Shown: one piece after another, positions 1-11,385 of the stretch
How positions within the stretch are numbered: position 1 is the stretch's first letter
Layout: each line of letters begins with the position of its first letter
Source: Eremothecium cymbalariae DBVPG#7215
Lineage: Eukaryota > Ascomycota > Saccharomycetes > Saccharomycetales > Saccharomycetaceae
Direction of reading: 5' to 3'
DNA length: 64,000 nt
NCBI RefSeq assembly: GCF_000235365.1
Contig: NC_016452.1
Coordinates: 544,001-608,000 of the forward strand
Program-made: the position numbers and the translations under genes
The notes under the pieces: generated by a model
Seen by the model: only the letters and a program-made list of their open reading frames with translations
Told to the model about the DNA's origin: nothing
The model's database searches: none

Positions 1-3000
1 GAACATTCTAGTAATAGGGAAGATCTAAAATTACAGTTGGAACAGATTCAAAGACAATTCGATGAAAGTAATGAGGCGGAAGGCAGTGACAGACAGGTGA
101 GGAAGAAACTGCTGCCATTTTCTGGGATGCTGAGCCGGAGGGAAGGCAGGTCGTCAATTCCTTCGTTTGCGGGGAGTAATACTCATAACGGGGTGTTGAA
201 GGCGAATTCTAGCAGTGATATGAACTTTGTGGTGGATTTAAGTGAGAATTTGTTGCTGGAGTGCAGGAAGTTGCAAGCGGAGAATGATAAGAAGTCGTCG
301 AGGTTGAAGACATTAGAGCAAGATTATGAGAATTTACAGTCTAATTTCAGTCAAATAAATCAGCGGTACCAGAGTGTATCGAAAGAGGGTGAAAATTTGA
401 AGGATATAAATTGGGAGCTCGAGATGAAGTTGCAGACGTTATCACAGGAGTTCAAGGAATTATCGGAATCCTTTAATAAGAGTAAGAAAGAGTTACAAAA
501 ACAGGTCAATTTGTCAACAGAGATCAAAACGGAATTAGAAGAAATGTCATTACAGAAGCTGGGTCTGCAGGGAGAATTAGACTTGAAGCAGGCGAAATAT
601 TTATCTGAAATTGCAGCATTAAAAGACCATGTGAAAGAGTTAAACGAGGAAAATGATCAGCTAAATTCGAAAGTTGAGTTATTGATGGCAAAAGTGGAAT
701 CATTGGCTGATGAAGTTGAAAAGGGCCAAGATATCATCAAGAAACAATCCTTTATGAGCGTTGGGTCTGCAGAGACATTCAATGGCGATTTGGATGATCA
801 AAACCGGCGACTTGTGGCTCAGACGTCTCCAATAAGAGCTATTGCTTTACAAGCAGAACAAGGGTTAGAATACCAAACCTTAAAGGCCAATCTAACGCAT
901 GCCACTCAAACTATCTCAAAGTTGAGACAGCAGATTATCCGTATGAAGACAGACAAATCGTATGACAGATCAAGCGATTCTCCTAGAACTACGAGGCCCG
1001 CGCTGAGGATCCCAAAGTCGAAGCGTAAACCTCTGGTTTTTTCAGATGTCTCACCAACGCAAGAATTTAATAGAAAAGCCAAACGTTCTTCTTATCCTAT
1101 ACATGAAGATGTTGAATTTTTAGGTGGCGATGGTAATAATGATGAAGACAGGTTCGAGGACAACGAACTATCAGATGGCATCGATAGAAGCGATTCTCTT
1201 CTGGAACTCGAATTCGGCGTAGATAATGCAGATGTAACTAGTATTGGTTCTGATACTATGTCTAGGAATCCTTTGGCGAATTCTCTGCTGGATAGTGATG
1301 AAGAGGAGCTTGAATTAAGTTTGGATTATTCTGATATTGAAGCATACGCTAAAAAGCATCATTTAGTCCTTTTATCTGAGGATGATTATAAAGGATTAAA
1401 AAATACACAGTCTCCAGTTGAAGCTGGTTTTCCTTTTGATGGTAAACTAATAAATCAAAATCCAACCATGATATCTCAACTAGAAACCAGTGGTTATAAA
1501 CTTGTTTCATTATCAGAATACAATGAAATGCATAATAAAGCAAATTCAATGGATGATCCGCCACTTAGTTATTTGAATAGCAAGGCCACAGATCACGGTA
1601 AGATTATAATAGGCACTGAAGAATATGAATCATTGATAAATCCACCAATTACTGACCTTATTGCAAAAGCTGAATCTCAGGGATTTGACGTATTATCAAA
1701 AGCAGCCCATGAGCAGATGTTAACTAGTATGGCTACGCCATCATTAGATTATTTAACGACAAAATTGGAAGAAAATGGCCTAAAGGCTATTTCATCTGAC
1801 GATTACCGATCGTTTAAAAATCCTTCTTATGACTACTTGGAATCAAAAGCCAAATTATTAGGAAAGTCCATTATTGATGTAAAGGAATTGGACGCATTGA
1901 GAAGAATTTCGACAGAACCATCTATGGACTTCATAACTAATGCAGCAGCAAGAATTGAGCATGCTGTCATTCCTACTGGTGAGTTTGAGATGTTGACGGA
2001 AAGAGTTTATAACCCTTCTTTCGAACAGCTAACCAGCCAAGCACAAAGCTTGAAACACACTGTGATTTCAAACGATACATATGAAAGACTCCTTAAACCT
2101 TCAAAGGAGGATATTCGTAAACTCGTGAATGCAAATGATTGTGTTATGATTTCGAATGATGAGTATTATGTCCTACTAAATCCCGACGTTGATTTTCTTT
2201 CCGCAAAGGCTAAACAATTGAATCATGTTCTTCTTCCAGAGGAAACTCATGAAAGATTGGCCAAACCTTCCAAATCTACAATAGAAGAATATGCAAAATC
2301 CTATAACCACGTACTATTGTCACAAGGGGAATATGATCAGCTTTTATCCCCAACGCGTGAGAATATTACTAAAAGAGCATTTGAACTTGACCTTGTGCTT
2401 TTAACGTCTGAAGAACATGAATCCCTAAAATCTCCAACTTTGGATGAGTTAAAATCAAGATTAAGTACTGTAGCTTATACTGCTTTGCCAATCGAAGAAT
2501 TGGGGAATATGAAGAACCAGCTCGCAAATCCTTCAATAGATTACCTAAAAACCAAAGCAGCAGAAGTTAAGCACGTGCTATCACCAAGAGACGAATATGA
2601 AGTAATGCAAAGGAATTCTACGAATCCACCTATCGAAATGCTCCGTAAGTATATGGAGCAGCATAATAGCGATGATTTATTATCCTGGTTAGCAGAAAAG
2701 TCCCACTGGCATTTGCTGAAGGAAACGGAATATAAAAATCTTATCAATATGGCAGAATCACCAACATTGAGCTTCTTGAAGGATAAAGCAAAAGCCATGG
2801 GTCATATTGTTGTTGGAAATGATAAATACGATAAAATGGTTACAATGCTAAATAAGCCAACAGTTGATTATTTGAAGGTCAAATCGAAGGAACATGGTAT
2901 GGAAGTTATAGATATAAAAAGACGTGATGTTCTAGAACAGACCTATGAAAATCCTTCAACAGATTTCATTACAACTCATTCTAGCAAGAAGGGTTTCGAA

Positions 3001-6000
3001 TTGATAAAGTGTGAAATACTTCTACAGCTAAAGAAAAAGATAGAGGATCCTTCCATCGAGTATTTGAAAGCAAAATCTGCAGCAATTAACTATCACTTAA
3101 TCCCCAATCATGATTTTGAAAAATTAGTTAATTTGGCTAAAACTCCATCTTTAGAGCATATTGTTTGCAAGGCAGCAGATCATAATTACGAAGTGGTTAA
3201 GAAAGAGGAGTACCGTGCTCTTCTAAAGAAGGTCAATGAGCCATCAATTTCTTATTTGACAGAGCACGCTAGTGCTCTTTCCTATGTGTTACTAACGTCT
3301 ACTGAGCACAAGAGATTAAAGAGTATTTTTGATACACCACCAATTACTTACTTGACTGATAAAGCTGCGTCCTATAATAGCTCCATAATATCAAATGACG
3401 ATTTAGCTGCTTTGAAAGTTCAGGCTAATGAACCCTCTTTAGATCTTTTAATGCAGAAAGCGAAGCTGTATAAACATCTCGTGATCCCTATATCAGATCA
3501 TCAAGATCTATTTAAGAAGGCCAATCATCCTACACTAGTTCATTTATCGAAGAAAGCTGAAGATCTTGGATATTTAGTTATATCCTCGGCTGATCATCAA
3601 GAATTAGTGGACAAGTGCGGAAGACCTACATTAGAGTACCTAACTGAGAAGGCAGACGAACGAGGGCATGTGGTTATATCCAGCGAGAAATACGAAGATT
3701 TACGCAAAAAGGTACATGAACCTACTCTAGCAGACCTCGTATCCAAAGCTGAGAGGTTAGGCCACGTTGTAGTTGGTTCTGATGAATACGCTCTGTTGTT
3801 AAGCAGTGTTGAAGAACCAAAACTTGAATATTTGAAAGCCAAATCTGAATCTCATAATCATATTTGTGTTCCTTCCGACGAATACAGGCTTCTCAAGAAG
3901 ACTTATGAACAACCCAGCATGAATTACTTAAGCGCTAAGGCTAAGGATAATAATTCGATTATCTTGAATACGGGAATACACAGTGAAATGGTTAAGAATA
4001 TCAAAGCACCCTCGTTGTCATATTTGAGATCTAAGGCCCTTGACTTAGGATGTGTTGTCGTTTCTGAGAAAGAATTCAACAATATAAAAGAACTGGCTGC
4101 GGAGCATACTGTTTTGCTGAATAAACTTGAAAATCCTTCTTTTGAGTATTTAAAGCAGAAGGCTGTAGGTTATGAACTAGTTCCATCGGAAAAATTTACT
4201 GAATTCGAATCTGTCTTTAGAGACCCTAATTTGGATTTCTTAAAGACTAAGTCCAAGTTGAAGGGCTTCGAACTATTAGCAACTACTGAATATAAAGAGT
4301 TGCTGAGAAGAGCAATGGATCCAACAATGGAGGAGATTTCAAAGCAACTAAAGAAAACAGGAAGTGTTATTTTATCAGAAGATATATATGTCAAAATGCA
4401 AAGGAGTTACGAATCCCCTAGTGAAAATTACTTGGCCCAGAAGGCAAGGGAGAAAGGTTTTATTCTCGTAAACAAAAAAGAATATGATGATACTGTGAAG
4501 AAAGCGACTGAAAAAGGTTCGATTCTTGCATCTGTGCAGAGCTTTGGGTTGGTCCCAATTCCTGTTGGCGAGCTTAACCTTTTGAAGAGTTCAACTATTG
4601 AAAAGGCTGAGTTATCTGCTGTTCAAAAAAGACTAACACAACTTGGCTTTATGTCGGTGTCTAAATCGGAGTACGAGGATTTGAGGCGATCGCCCCTAGA
4701 GAAAATTGACAAATCAAGTATTTATGAATTATGTGAAAGATATAATTTGAAACCAATATCAATCCCGGAATATGAAAAGCTGAAAGCCGATTCTAAACCA
4801 ATAGTCTATTCTGAGGATGAATTAATACAGATGGTTAAATCACACGGAAATGTTGTTACTCCTGAAGCTTTGTTTTCAAAGTTGAAGACCATGGCTGAAA
4901 ATCCTTCATTAGAACTTTTATCCAAGCATGCTTCTGCTCGCAAGATGGTGTTAATCAACGAGGCTGATCACAAAGCTATGGTTACTGAACTCGCATCCCC
5001 TTCAGTAAATACTTTAAGTGAAAAGGCTGGCAATCTTGGTTTTAAGCTTTTGAAAATCGACGAATATGATAAGATGTTGAAGATCTCTAAATCTCCTACT
5101 AAAGAATTTATTATTCAAAAGGCTTTACAACTAGGTTATGTGGTTAAATCGTCTGAAGAATACAATGAATTGAATCAGCTAGCTACTAAACCATCTATGT
5201 CTCAATTGACTGAGATGACTAACGCTCGTGGCATGCGCCTAATTGATCATCGCAAATTCGAAGAGCTTCTAAGAAAGTCAGAATTTCCAACTTTAGAGGA
5301 GCTAAGTGAAAAGGCCTCGTCATTAAAAATGTCTTTGATACTGTCTGATGAGTACCGAGGCTTGGTTAAGAAAGTAAATGAGCCCGATCTATCCTTCATT
5401 GAATCAGCAGCTGCTAAATTAGGATACTCTTTGGCAACTAACTCAGAACTTGATTCCCTAAAAGAGCATCTTTCTTCACCATCTTTGGATTTTATTACTG
5501 AGCATGCCGAAAAACGAGGTTTTGCTGTTCTTTCAAACTCCGATTTGAGAAGCTTAAAATCCTCAATTTCGAGACCAACTGAGTCCTTTATTACGGAAAA
5601 AGCTAGTTTGTATAATAAGGTGGTGGTGGATAAGAATTTGTACGAGGAAAATTTGAAAAAGTTGACGTTCCCTGATGCTGATTCGTTATCGGAGTTAGCC
5701 AGCAAAATTGATTACGTTGTATTGCCAATTTTTGAACTTGAAGCACTCAAAAAGCAGATCGCTTCACCAGACACTAACTACTTAGCTGAGAAAGCGGATA
5801 TACTTGGCAAGGTGCTTCTTAAGAAGGAAGACCACGAAGCAACTCAGCACCAATTACAGCACCCATCCATTGAGTGGTTATCCGGGCTGGCAAGAAAAGT
5901 TTCACTTATTTTGATTTCAGAAACAGATATGGAGGACTTGCATAATCAACTAAATACCCCGAGCGAGCAATATTTACGCGAAAAAGCATTAGATCGTGGT

Positions 6001-9000
6001 CTCGTGGTTGTATCAAAGAAGGATTATGACCAATTACTAATTACTTCCAAGACTCCAACGCTTGAATTCTTAGTCGAACATGCCAAAACATTTAAGCGAC
6101 GTCTAGTTCCACAACCAGAACTTGAAAAATTATTTAACTTGGTCAATGCACCTTCAGTAGAGCATTTGGGTGAAAAAGCAAATGCCCTTGGATACAACAT
6201 CATTGAAAAAGCTACCCACGAAGAATTGGTACAACATATGCAATACCCCAAATTGGAGTTTTTGATTTCAGAAGCAGATAAGCAATGTTATGCCCTAGTT
6301 AAAAAACCTATCCTCCAAGAGTTAAAAGATTGCAAAGAATCTCCATCTTTGGATTTCTTATCCGAAAAGGCTAATAATCTAGGCCACATTCTTCTAGATA
6401 AAGCCGAATACGACTCTTTGGTTACTACAATTAAAACACCTTCTTTGGAGCACTTGACGGAAAAGTCGGCGGCATTAAGGAAAGTTATAATTGATATAGA
6501 AGTGTTTGCGAAGATTAAGAATGAGCTCGAATCGCCTGATATGAATTATTTGACTGAGAAAGCTAATCAATTAGGCTATGCCTTGATTGATCGTGCGGAG
6601 TATAAAATACTAGTACAGACTTCTCAAATGCCTTCAATAGACTTCTTAAATGAACATGCGAATAAAAATTCACACGTTCTAATACCTGATACGGACTATA
6701 AGAAAATGACCAGTCAAATCGATGATCCGACTTTAGAATACTTAACTGAAAAGGCTCAGAAGAAGCAGCATACTATATTATCCTGTGAAGAATTTAAGAG
6801 TATTCAAGATTCATTAGAGTCTCCGTCTGAAGAATATTTACACGACAAGGCTGTGAAATTTTCAAAAGTCGTCATTGACAAAAAAGAATACGAAAAGAGC
6901 TTAGCAATTATTGTAACACCTTCTCTCGAATTCTTGCAAGAACATGCTGAGAACATAGATAGGATTTTGGTCGAGAAAGAGGTATGGGCTGACCTGAACA
7001 AAGTAAACTCTGACCCATCAGAGGAGTTTTTGTTAAAACATGCTGAATTGAAAGGGAAAGCATTGATTAGCGTAGGAGACTTACAGAAGCTACGTGAATC
7101 TGTAGATCATCCATCATGGCAGAAAGTAAAAGTAGCTGCACAGGAGCAGAACTATGTCCTAATTAGTTCAGATCAATATCAGAAGTTGAAAGATACTGTC
7201 TCCAATCCATCCATTGATTTCATTAAACAAAAGTTATCTAATTCTGCTTTCATGTTGTTAGAGAAACTGGAATATGAAGATTTAGTAGAGCAAGTTAAGA
7301 ATCCTAGTTTGGACTCTATAACCATTTTAGCTGAAAAACATGGATACTTGCTTATTGAACGCAAAAAGTTGGATTCTTTAAAACACCCCTCATTAGATTC
7401 TTTACAGTCGATGATAACCTGGCATGATCATGTGATGGTTCCAAGAAACACCTACAAATCATTAGTTGAATCAAGCGTCGAAAATATCTCTAATGATGGA
7501 ATTTTCCAATTATGTAATAAGTTTGGCTTAAAACCTGTTCCAATCAATCAATATCAGAAACTCGTTTCTCCAGATGAAGAAAAAGTATCAGAGTATGCAT
7601 CCAACTTTGGTTTGATTACTGTTGCAAGAGAAGAGTTTGATCTGATGAAAGTCAAAGCCGAGCATCCTGACAGAGATACAATCGGTAAGTCTGCGGAATC
7701 AATAGGATTAAAGATCTTAACAATCAGTGAGTATTCGGTCTTGTTATCCAAAGCTGATAAGGTTGACCATTTTACCAAGGCTGATGTAGAAAGTATGGCT
7801 GATTCGCTAGGTCTAGTTACTCTTCCAATAACCAGATACAATGCACTTGTGGAAGATGCTGATGAATATTCAAGCTCGAATAGTCCAACCCATAAATCCA
7901 AAGTTTTGGCAGGTAAAGAGTACTTCGAACACGTAATTCGTAAACAGAAAAAACTCTCAAGTAGGGATAAAGTGTTTGAATCCGCAAAATCATTAGGATT
8001 TGTCACTTTGTCTTCCCAGGAATACAAAGAGTTGGTGAAAAAACAAAAAGAGCATGTCATCTCAAAAACTGATGTTTATACTGGTGCCCGTATGTTTGAT
8101 TTGACAGTTTTACCAAGCGAGGAATATAAAGCTTTATTAAAGAAGGCTGCTGCAAAAGAAAATTTAACGTACGAAGATTTGCAAATGCTTGCTTCTAAGC
8201 TTGAAATGAAATTAGTCCCCATCAACTTCCAACAGCGACCCCCTCTGTCGAAATTTTACTCTAAACAAAAGCCGTCAGAACAAATTGCCGAAAAGAGCGA
8301 AGTCAAAGCCAGTGACGCGTCTGACACAAAAATCAACATAGCCTCGAGCGCCATTGAATATTTTAATGAATTCGAGATATCTTCTGGCGTGAAATCAAAT
8401 GTCCGGAATAGTATTATTTCATCATCTTCGGAATATACAGATGCTCTGGATGAACAGTACGAAGACGTGAATGATATGGAATCTATTGCATCTACTATTC
8501 GTATGGACTCAGTTCCCTCTTCTTTGAATTCCTTAAAAGCGCAGGCCAAAGCTCTTGGTTACTTACTTGTGCCAGAAGATGGCGACAATATGAGTAAACA
8601 GGAGGCTTCGATTCATCACGTCGAGGCGGAATCGGCTGATCCTAAAATGACAGATGTTCCGCAGCTATTAGAAGACAATGGCTCGGGCGAAAGTGATTCT
8701 GACAGTTTTGTAAGTACTTGGGATGAACGAACGCTTTCTGAAAGGGCCAAGAAAATCGGAATGACTGTACTAACGATCGAGAGGTTCCATGAATTCGAAA
8801 AGCTAACAAAAGATTTAGCTTCTAAGGACGTATTGATAGAGCGAGCTTCAAAGTTGGGATTACTATTGATTAGTTCAGAGGAGCTAGATAACTTAAACCA
8901 AAGAATAGCTAATTCCATAGGCTTGGATGAAATTGACAATTACTTGCAGTCCAAGAAGCTGAGAACTATTGATTTAGAAAAATTGTCTATCATGGAGAAT

Positions 9001-11052
9001 CAATCTAGGATTTTAGAAACCAGCATACTTTTGAGCAAGGAATCAATTTTGGAGCATGCCGGTGAGTATGGATTAATAGCTGTTCCAAAATCAGACTATC
9101 TTCGTATTACACAGCAGTTGGACAATGATAAATTAACTGCAAATAACATAAAAGAGAAAGTTGAACCGTTAGGATACGTGGCTATTAAAAAGGTTGCTTA
9201 TCAGAAGATGCTCGAAGATGTAAATAAGGTTGATGACTCCAAACTAGAGAACTACGCTAATGAAACAGGTAAGATAATTCTTGGAAAAGCTGAGTATCAT
9301 GATTTGAAGATCAAGGCCATACCTGTTTGCCCTCCCTCCTCTATTGTGACTAAGGAAATGATCATGGACAAGGCTAAGGAATTTGATATGGTCGTATTAC
9401 CAACCACAGAATATAATAAGTTAAAAGCGCCGATTTCAGATGATGACATGACTACAAAAGCGAAGGAGCGTGGTAAAGTGGTGATCGAAAAAGGTGAATA
9501 TGACCATCTGCTAGATATTGAAGAGCAATATAATGACAATATTTTAACCAAGGACGATATAATTGATAAAGCCCGCGAGTATGAGTTGGTTGTACTAGAT
9601 ACCGACCGCTTTGAAAAAATCAAAGAACAACTTGCTTCTAGAGCAGATATTTTGACCGCATCAGATGTGATTTCTAGGGCAGCAGAATTCGGATTGGTCC
9701 CGATCCAAAGAGACCAATTTGAACAAATAAAACTGGAACTGGAGCATCCAAAGTTCACGAGGGAAATGATTGTTGAACAGGCCGTCAATTTTGACTTGAT
9801 TGCAATTGAAACCAACGAATATAATAGGTTGAAGAAGCTGCCTCACTTTTCATTTGATGGTGTATTCGACTCACCGAATAATATCGAAGACGACCTTGAT
9901 GAACTTTCAGATAACGAATTTACAGATAGTGAGATCAAACAACTCAATAAGACTGCAAAGCGTTTTGGATTACTATGTATCCCAGAGGCTGCATTTGTTG
10001 CTACTTCTTTTGCAAGTATACCTGATGTCGATAACGTTGTTATCTTACCAATATCCTACTATAATAAGCTACTTGCCAAAGAAGTCGAAAATGTCGCACA
10101 AGTTACTGACTGGGAATTACAATCAGAGGCTAGAAAACGTGGGTTTAATATTAGTTTAGGCTTGAAGAAAGATCCAGATGTGATTTCTCCTGGGCTGCTG
10201 TGTCCTCCAAAGATATCACGATTCCCAACAAACAGATCGGTGGTTTCTGCTGACTCAAAGACTACCATTAGGAGAAACTACGCTGAGGCCGCTGCTTTGG
10301 CTGTACAAGGGTACAGTGAATCACAATCGAGAGCAGGTTCGAAGATGCCGTCCAGTGCTTCCTCAGTGGGTAAAAATGCAACTACTGCTACTGTCGAACA
10401 AGGAGCTAGCAATCCCTCCAATACAGCAAACCTGAGTGCAGGAAACTTAGTGATAAGTCGTCGCAATTCCATTGATATGGGCGTTTCGTTGCTTACCGTA
10501 GCCTCTTTGAGTGAACCAAGCATCATTCCAGCATTGACTCAAACAGTCATTGGTGAATATTTATACAAATATTACCGTCGTTTAGGGCGTCTCAGTTCTC
10601 AATTCAGCGGTGCTCGTCACGAAAGATATTTCTGGGTCCATCCATACACTTTAACTTTATACTGGTCCACCTCCAACCCTGTTCTAGACAACCCTGGTAA
10701 CACGAGAACAAGAGCAGCAGCTATACTGTCTGTGGAAAGCATAGATGATCCTAACCCCTTCCCTGCCGGATTGTACCACAAGAGTCTTGTCGTGAAGACT
10801 GAGGCTCGTGACATCAAGTTTACCTGCCCAACACGACAAAGGCATAACATCTGGTTCAACACTCTACGCTATCTATTGCAAAGAAACATGAACGGTATTA
10901 ATTTAGATGATAACCATATTTCAGCGGGTAGGATTACCAACCTACCAGGTGAGGATCCTAGAGAGGCTACCAGTCGTCTATTCTCGACAAGACAATCTGG
11001 TGGTATTAACAAGTACCTGAGAAGGTCTGACTCTATGTTTTCTTTAAGATGA
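1..11052 (+). CDS. NUM1: NUM1, cortical anchor for dynein and mitochondria (5' partial)
   Basis: The reading frame is open from base 1, so the true start lies upstream; 3683 residues are visible, already longer than S. cerevisiae Num1 (about 2750). In that family Num1 sits at the cell cortex, captures dynein for nuclear migration and tethers mitochondria. Seen in order: a coiled-coil N-terminal part (roughly residues 1-310), an acidic serine-rich linker, a huge repeat array (about residues 440-3330), a serine-rich tail, and a PH domain at about residues 3518-3630, followed by a short basic end. The PH domain is the family's phosphoinositide-binding membrane anchor. The repeat unit follows a pattern like PSLEYLTEKA..GHVVIS..EYE.L and is half of the 64-residue S. 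cerevisiae repeat. CTH1 lies next to it, as in S. cerevisiae. Identification is firm; only the 5' end is missing. Confidence 0.96.
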   Translation, partial: EHSSNREDLKLQLEQIQRQFDESNEAEGSDRQVRKKLLPFSGMLSRREGRSSIPSFAGSNTHNGVLKANSSSDMNFVVDLSENLLLECRKLQAENDKKSSRLKTLEQDYENLQSNFSQINQRYQSVSKEGENLKDINWELEMKLQTLSQEFKELSESFNKSKKELQKQVNLSTEIKTELEEMSLQKLGLQGELDLKQAKYLSEIAALKDHVKELNEENDQLNSKVELLMAKVESLADEVEKGQDIIKKQSFMSVGSAETFNGDLDDQNRRLVAQTSPIRAIALQAEQGLEYQTLKANLTHATQTISKLRQQIIRMKTDKSYDRSSDSPRTTRPALRIPKSKRKPLVFSDVSPTQEFNRKAKRSSYPIHEDVEFLGGDGNNDEDRFEDNELSDGIDRSDSLLELEFGVDNADVTSIGSDTMSRNPLANSLLDSDEEELELSLDYSDIEAYAKKHHLVLLSEDDYKGLKNTQSPVEAGFPFDGKLINQNPTMISQLETSGYKLVSLSEYNEMHNKANSMDDPPLSYLNSKATDHGKIIIGTEEYESLINPPITDLIAKAESQGFDVLSKAAHEQMLTSMATPSLDYLTTKLEENGLKAISSDDYRSFKNPSYDYLESKAKLLGKSIIDVKELDALRRISTEPSMDFITNAAARIEHAVIPTGEFEMLTERVYNPSFEQLTSQAQSLKHTVISNDTYERLLKPSKEDIRKLVNANDCVMISNDEYYVLLNPDVDFLSAKAKQLNHVLLPEETHERLAKPSKSTIEEYAKSYNHVLLSQGEYDQLLSPTRENITKRAFELDLVLLTSEEHESLKSPTLDELKSRLSTVAYTALPIEELGNMKNQLANPSIDYLKTKAAEVKHVLSPRDEYEVMQRNSTNPPIEMLRKYMEQHNSDDLLSWLAEKSHWHLLKETEYKNLINMAESPTLSFLKDKAKAMGHIVVGNDKYDKMVTMLNKPTVDYLKVKSKEHGMEVIDIKRRDVLEQTYENPSTDFITTHSSKKGFELIKCEILLQLKKKIEDPSIEYLKAKSAAINYHLIPNHDFEKLVNLAKTPSLEHIVCKAADHNYEVVKKEEYRALLKKVNEPSISYLTEHASALSYVLLTSTEHKRLKSIFDTPPITYLTDKAASYNSSIISNDDLAALKVQANEPSLDLLMQKAKLYKHLVIPISDHQDLFKKANHPTLVHLSKKAEDLGYLVISSADHQELVDKCGRPTLEYLTEKADERGHVVISSEKYEDLRKKVHEPTLADLVSKAERLGHVVVGSDEYALLLSSVEEPKLEYLKAKSESHNHICVPSDEYRLLKKTYEQPSMNYLSAKAKDNNSIILNTGIHSEMVKNIKAPSLSYLRSKALDLGCVVVSEKEFNNIKELAAEHTVLLNKLENPSFEYLKQKAVGYELVPSEKFTEFESVFRDPNLDFLKTKSKLKGFELLATTEYKELLRRAMDPTMEEISKQLKKTGSVILSEDIYVKMQRSYESPSENYLAQKAREKGFILVNKKEYDDTVKKATEKGSILASVQSFGLVPIPVGELNLLKSSTIEKAELSAVQKRLTQLGFMSVSKSEYEDLRRSPLEKIDKSSIYELCERYNLKPISIPEYEKLKADSKPIVYSEDELIQMVKSHGNVVTPEALFSKLKTMAENPSLELLSKHASARKMVLINEADHKAMVTELASPSVNTLSEKAGNLGFKLLKIDEYDKMLKISKSPTKEFIIQKALQLGYVVKSSEEYNELNQLATKPSMSQLTEMTNARGMRLIDHRKFEELLRKSEFPTLEELSEKASSLKMSLILSDEYRGLVKKVNEPDLSFIESAAAKLGYSLATNSELDSLKEHLSSPSLDFITEHAEKRGFAVLSNSDLRSLKSSISRPTESFITEKASLYNKVVVDKNLYEENLKKLTFPDADSLSELASKIDYVVLPIFELEALKKQIASPDTNYLAEKADILGKVLLKKEDHEATQHQLQHPSIEWLSGLARKVSLILISETDMEDLHNQLNTPSEQYLREKALDRGLVVVSKKDYDQLLITSKTPTLEFLVEHAKTFKRRLVPQPELEKLFNLVNAPSVEHLGEKANALGYNIIEKATHEELVQHMQYPKLEFLISEADKQCYALVKKPILQELKDCKESPSLDFLSEKANNLGHILLDKAEYDSLVTTIKTPSLEHLTEKSAALRKVIIDIEVFAKIKNELESPDMNYLTEKANQLGYALIDRAEYKILVQTSQMPSIDFLNEHANKNSHVLIPDTDYKKMTSQIDDPTLEYLTEKAQKKQHTILSCEEFKSIQDSLESPSEEYLHDKAVKFSKVVIDKKEYEKSLAIIVTPSLEFLQEHAENIDRILVEKEVWADLNKVNSDPSEEFLLKHAELKGKALISVGDLQKLRESVDHPSWQKVKVAAQEQNYVLISSDQYQKLKDTVSNPSIDFIKQKLSNSAFMLLEKLEYEDLVEQVKNPSLDSITILAEKHGYLLIERKKLDSLKHPSLDSLQSMITWHDHVMVPRNTYKSLVESSVENISNDGIFQLCNKFGLKPVPINQYQKLVSPDEEKVSEYASNFGLITVAREEFDLMKVKAEHPDRDTIGKSAESIGLKILTISEYSVLLSKADKVDHFTKADVESMADSLGLVTLPITRYNALVEDADEYSSSNSPTHKSKVLAGKEYFEHVIRKQKKLSSRDKVFESAKSLGFVTLSSQEYKELVKKQKEHVISKTDVYTGARMFDLTVLPSEEYKALLKKAAAKENLTYEDLQMLASKLEMKLVPINFQQRPPLSKFYSKQKPSEQIAEKSEVKASDASDTKINIASSAIEYFNEFEISSGVKSNVRNSIISSSSEYTDALDEQYEDVNDMESIASTIRMDSVPSSLNSLKAQAKALGYLLVPEDGDNMSKQEASIHHVEAESADPKMTDVPQLLEDNGSGESDSDSFVSTWDERTLSERAKKIGMTVLTIERFHEFEKLTKDLASKDVLIERASKLGLLLISSEELDNLNQRIANSIGLDEIDNYLQSKKLRTIDLEKLSIMENQSRILETSILLSKESILEHAGEYGLIAVPKSDYLRITQQLDNDKLTANNIKEKVEPLGYVAIKKVAYQKMLEDVNKVDDSKLENYANETGKIILGKAEYHDLKIKAIPVCPPSSIVTKEMIMDKAKEFDMVVLPTTEYNKLKAPISDDDMTTKAKERGKVVIEKGEYDHLLDIEEQYNDNILTKDDIIDKAREYELVVLDTDRFEKIKEQLASRADILTASDVISRAAEFGLVPIQRDQFEQIKLELEHPKFTREMIVEQAVNFDLIAIETNEYNRLKKLPHFSFDGVFDSPNNIEDDLDELSDNEFTDSEIKQLNKTAKRFGLLCIPEAAFVATSFASIPDVDNVVILPISYYNKLLAKEVENVAQVTDWELQSEARKRGFNISLGLKKDPDVISPGLLCPPKISRFPTNRSVVSADSKTTIRRNYAEAAALAVQGYSESQSRAGSKMPSSASSVGKNATTATVEQGASNPSNTANLSAGNLVISRRNSIDMGVSLLTVASLSEPSIIPALTQTVIGEYLYKYYRRLGRLSSQFSGARHERYFWVHPYTLTLYWSTSNPVLDNPGNTRTRAAAILSVESIDDPNPFPAGLYHKSLVVKTEARDIKFTCPTRQRHNIWFNTLRYLLQRNMNGINLDDNHISAGRITNLPGEDPREATSRLFSTRQSGGINKYLRRSDSMFSLR
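1324..9990 (+). repeat. NUM1: NUM1 coding tandem repeats, about 32 residues (96 bp) each
   Basis: By eye there are about 64 clear copies of a 32-residue unit (28 residues in some copies, mainly in the first third) followed by more degenerate copies. The unit begins with P-S/T/D, then a hydrophobic helix ending K/H-A, then a short strand rich in I, L and V, then E-Y/H-x-x-L. Copies share the pattern but differ strongly at the DNA level, so this is an old diverged array and not a recent tandem expansion. The count is a hand count and may be off by several units. Confidence 0.9.
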
Positions 11053-11122
11053 ATTACAAAAACAAACAGGACAATGTTAATGACATGAATTTTCACTTTC
11101 CGAGAGATTGTTTTATGATTGG

Positions 11123-11162
11123 AATTTATACAATCACATAATTTATACAATCACATAATTTA
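11123..11162. repeat. 17-bp tandem duplication in the NUM1 3' region
   Basis: The unit AATTTATACAATCACAT occurs twice in perfect tandem (11123-11139 and 11140-11156), followed by the first six bases of a third copy. It lies about 70 bp after the NUM1 stop codon. Confidence 0.9.
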
Positions 11163-11385
11163 ATAATAGATTAAACTCTTTATTCTTTTTGTTTGTCTAC
11201 TCATTCGTCAATAAATCCAACTCTAGGCTACGCGAGGTTTTTTATTATTTCAAGCAAAAGACACTTTTTATAACCAAAAAACAAAATTAAATAGCATCAT
11301 CGGATAACATTAATTAATTATACATATTTGTTTCAAATAGATTAAAAAATCCTTACCTTCGTACACAATACACTGCCGATCATAA

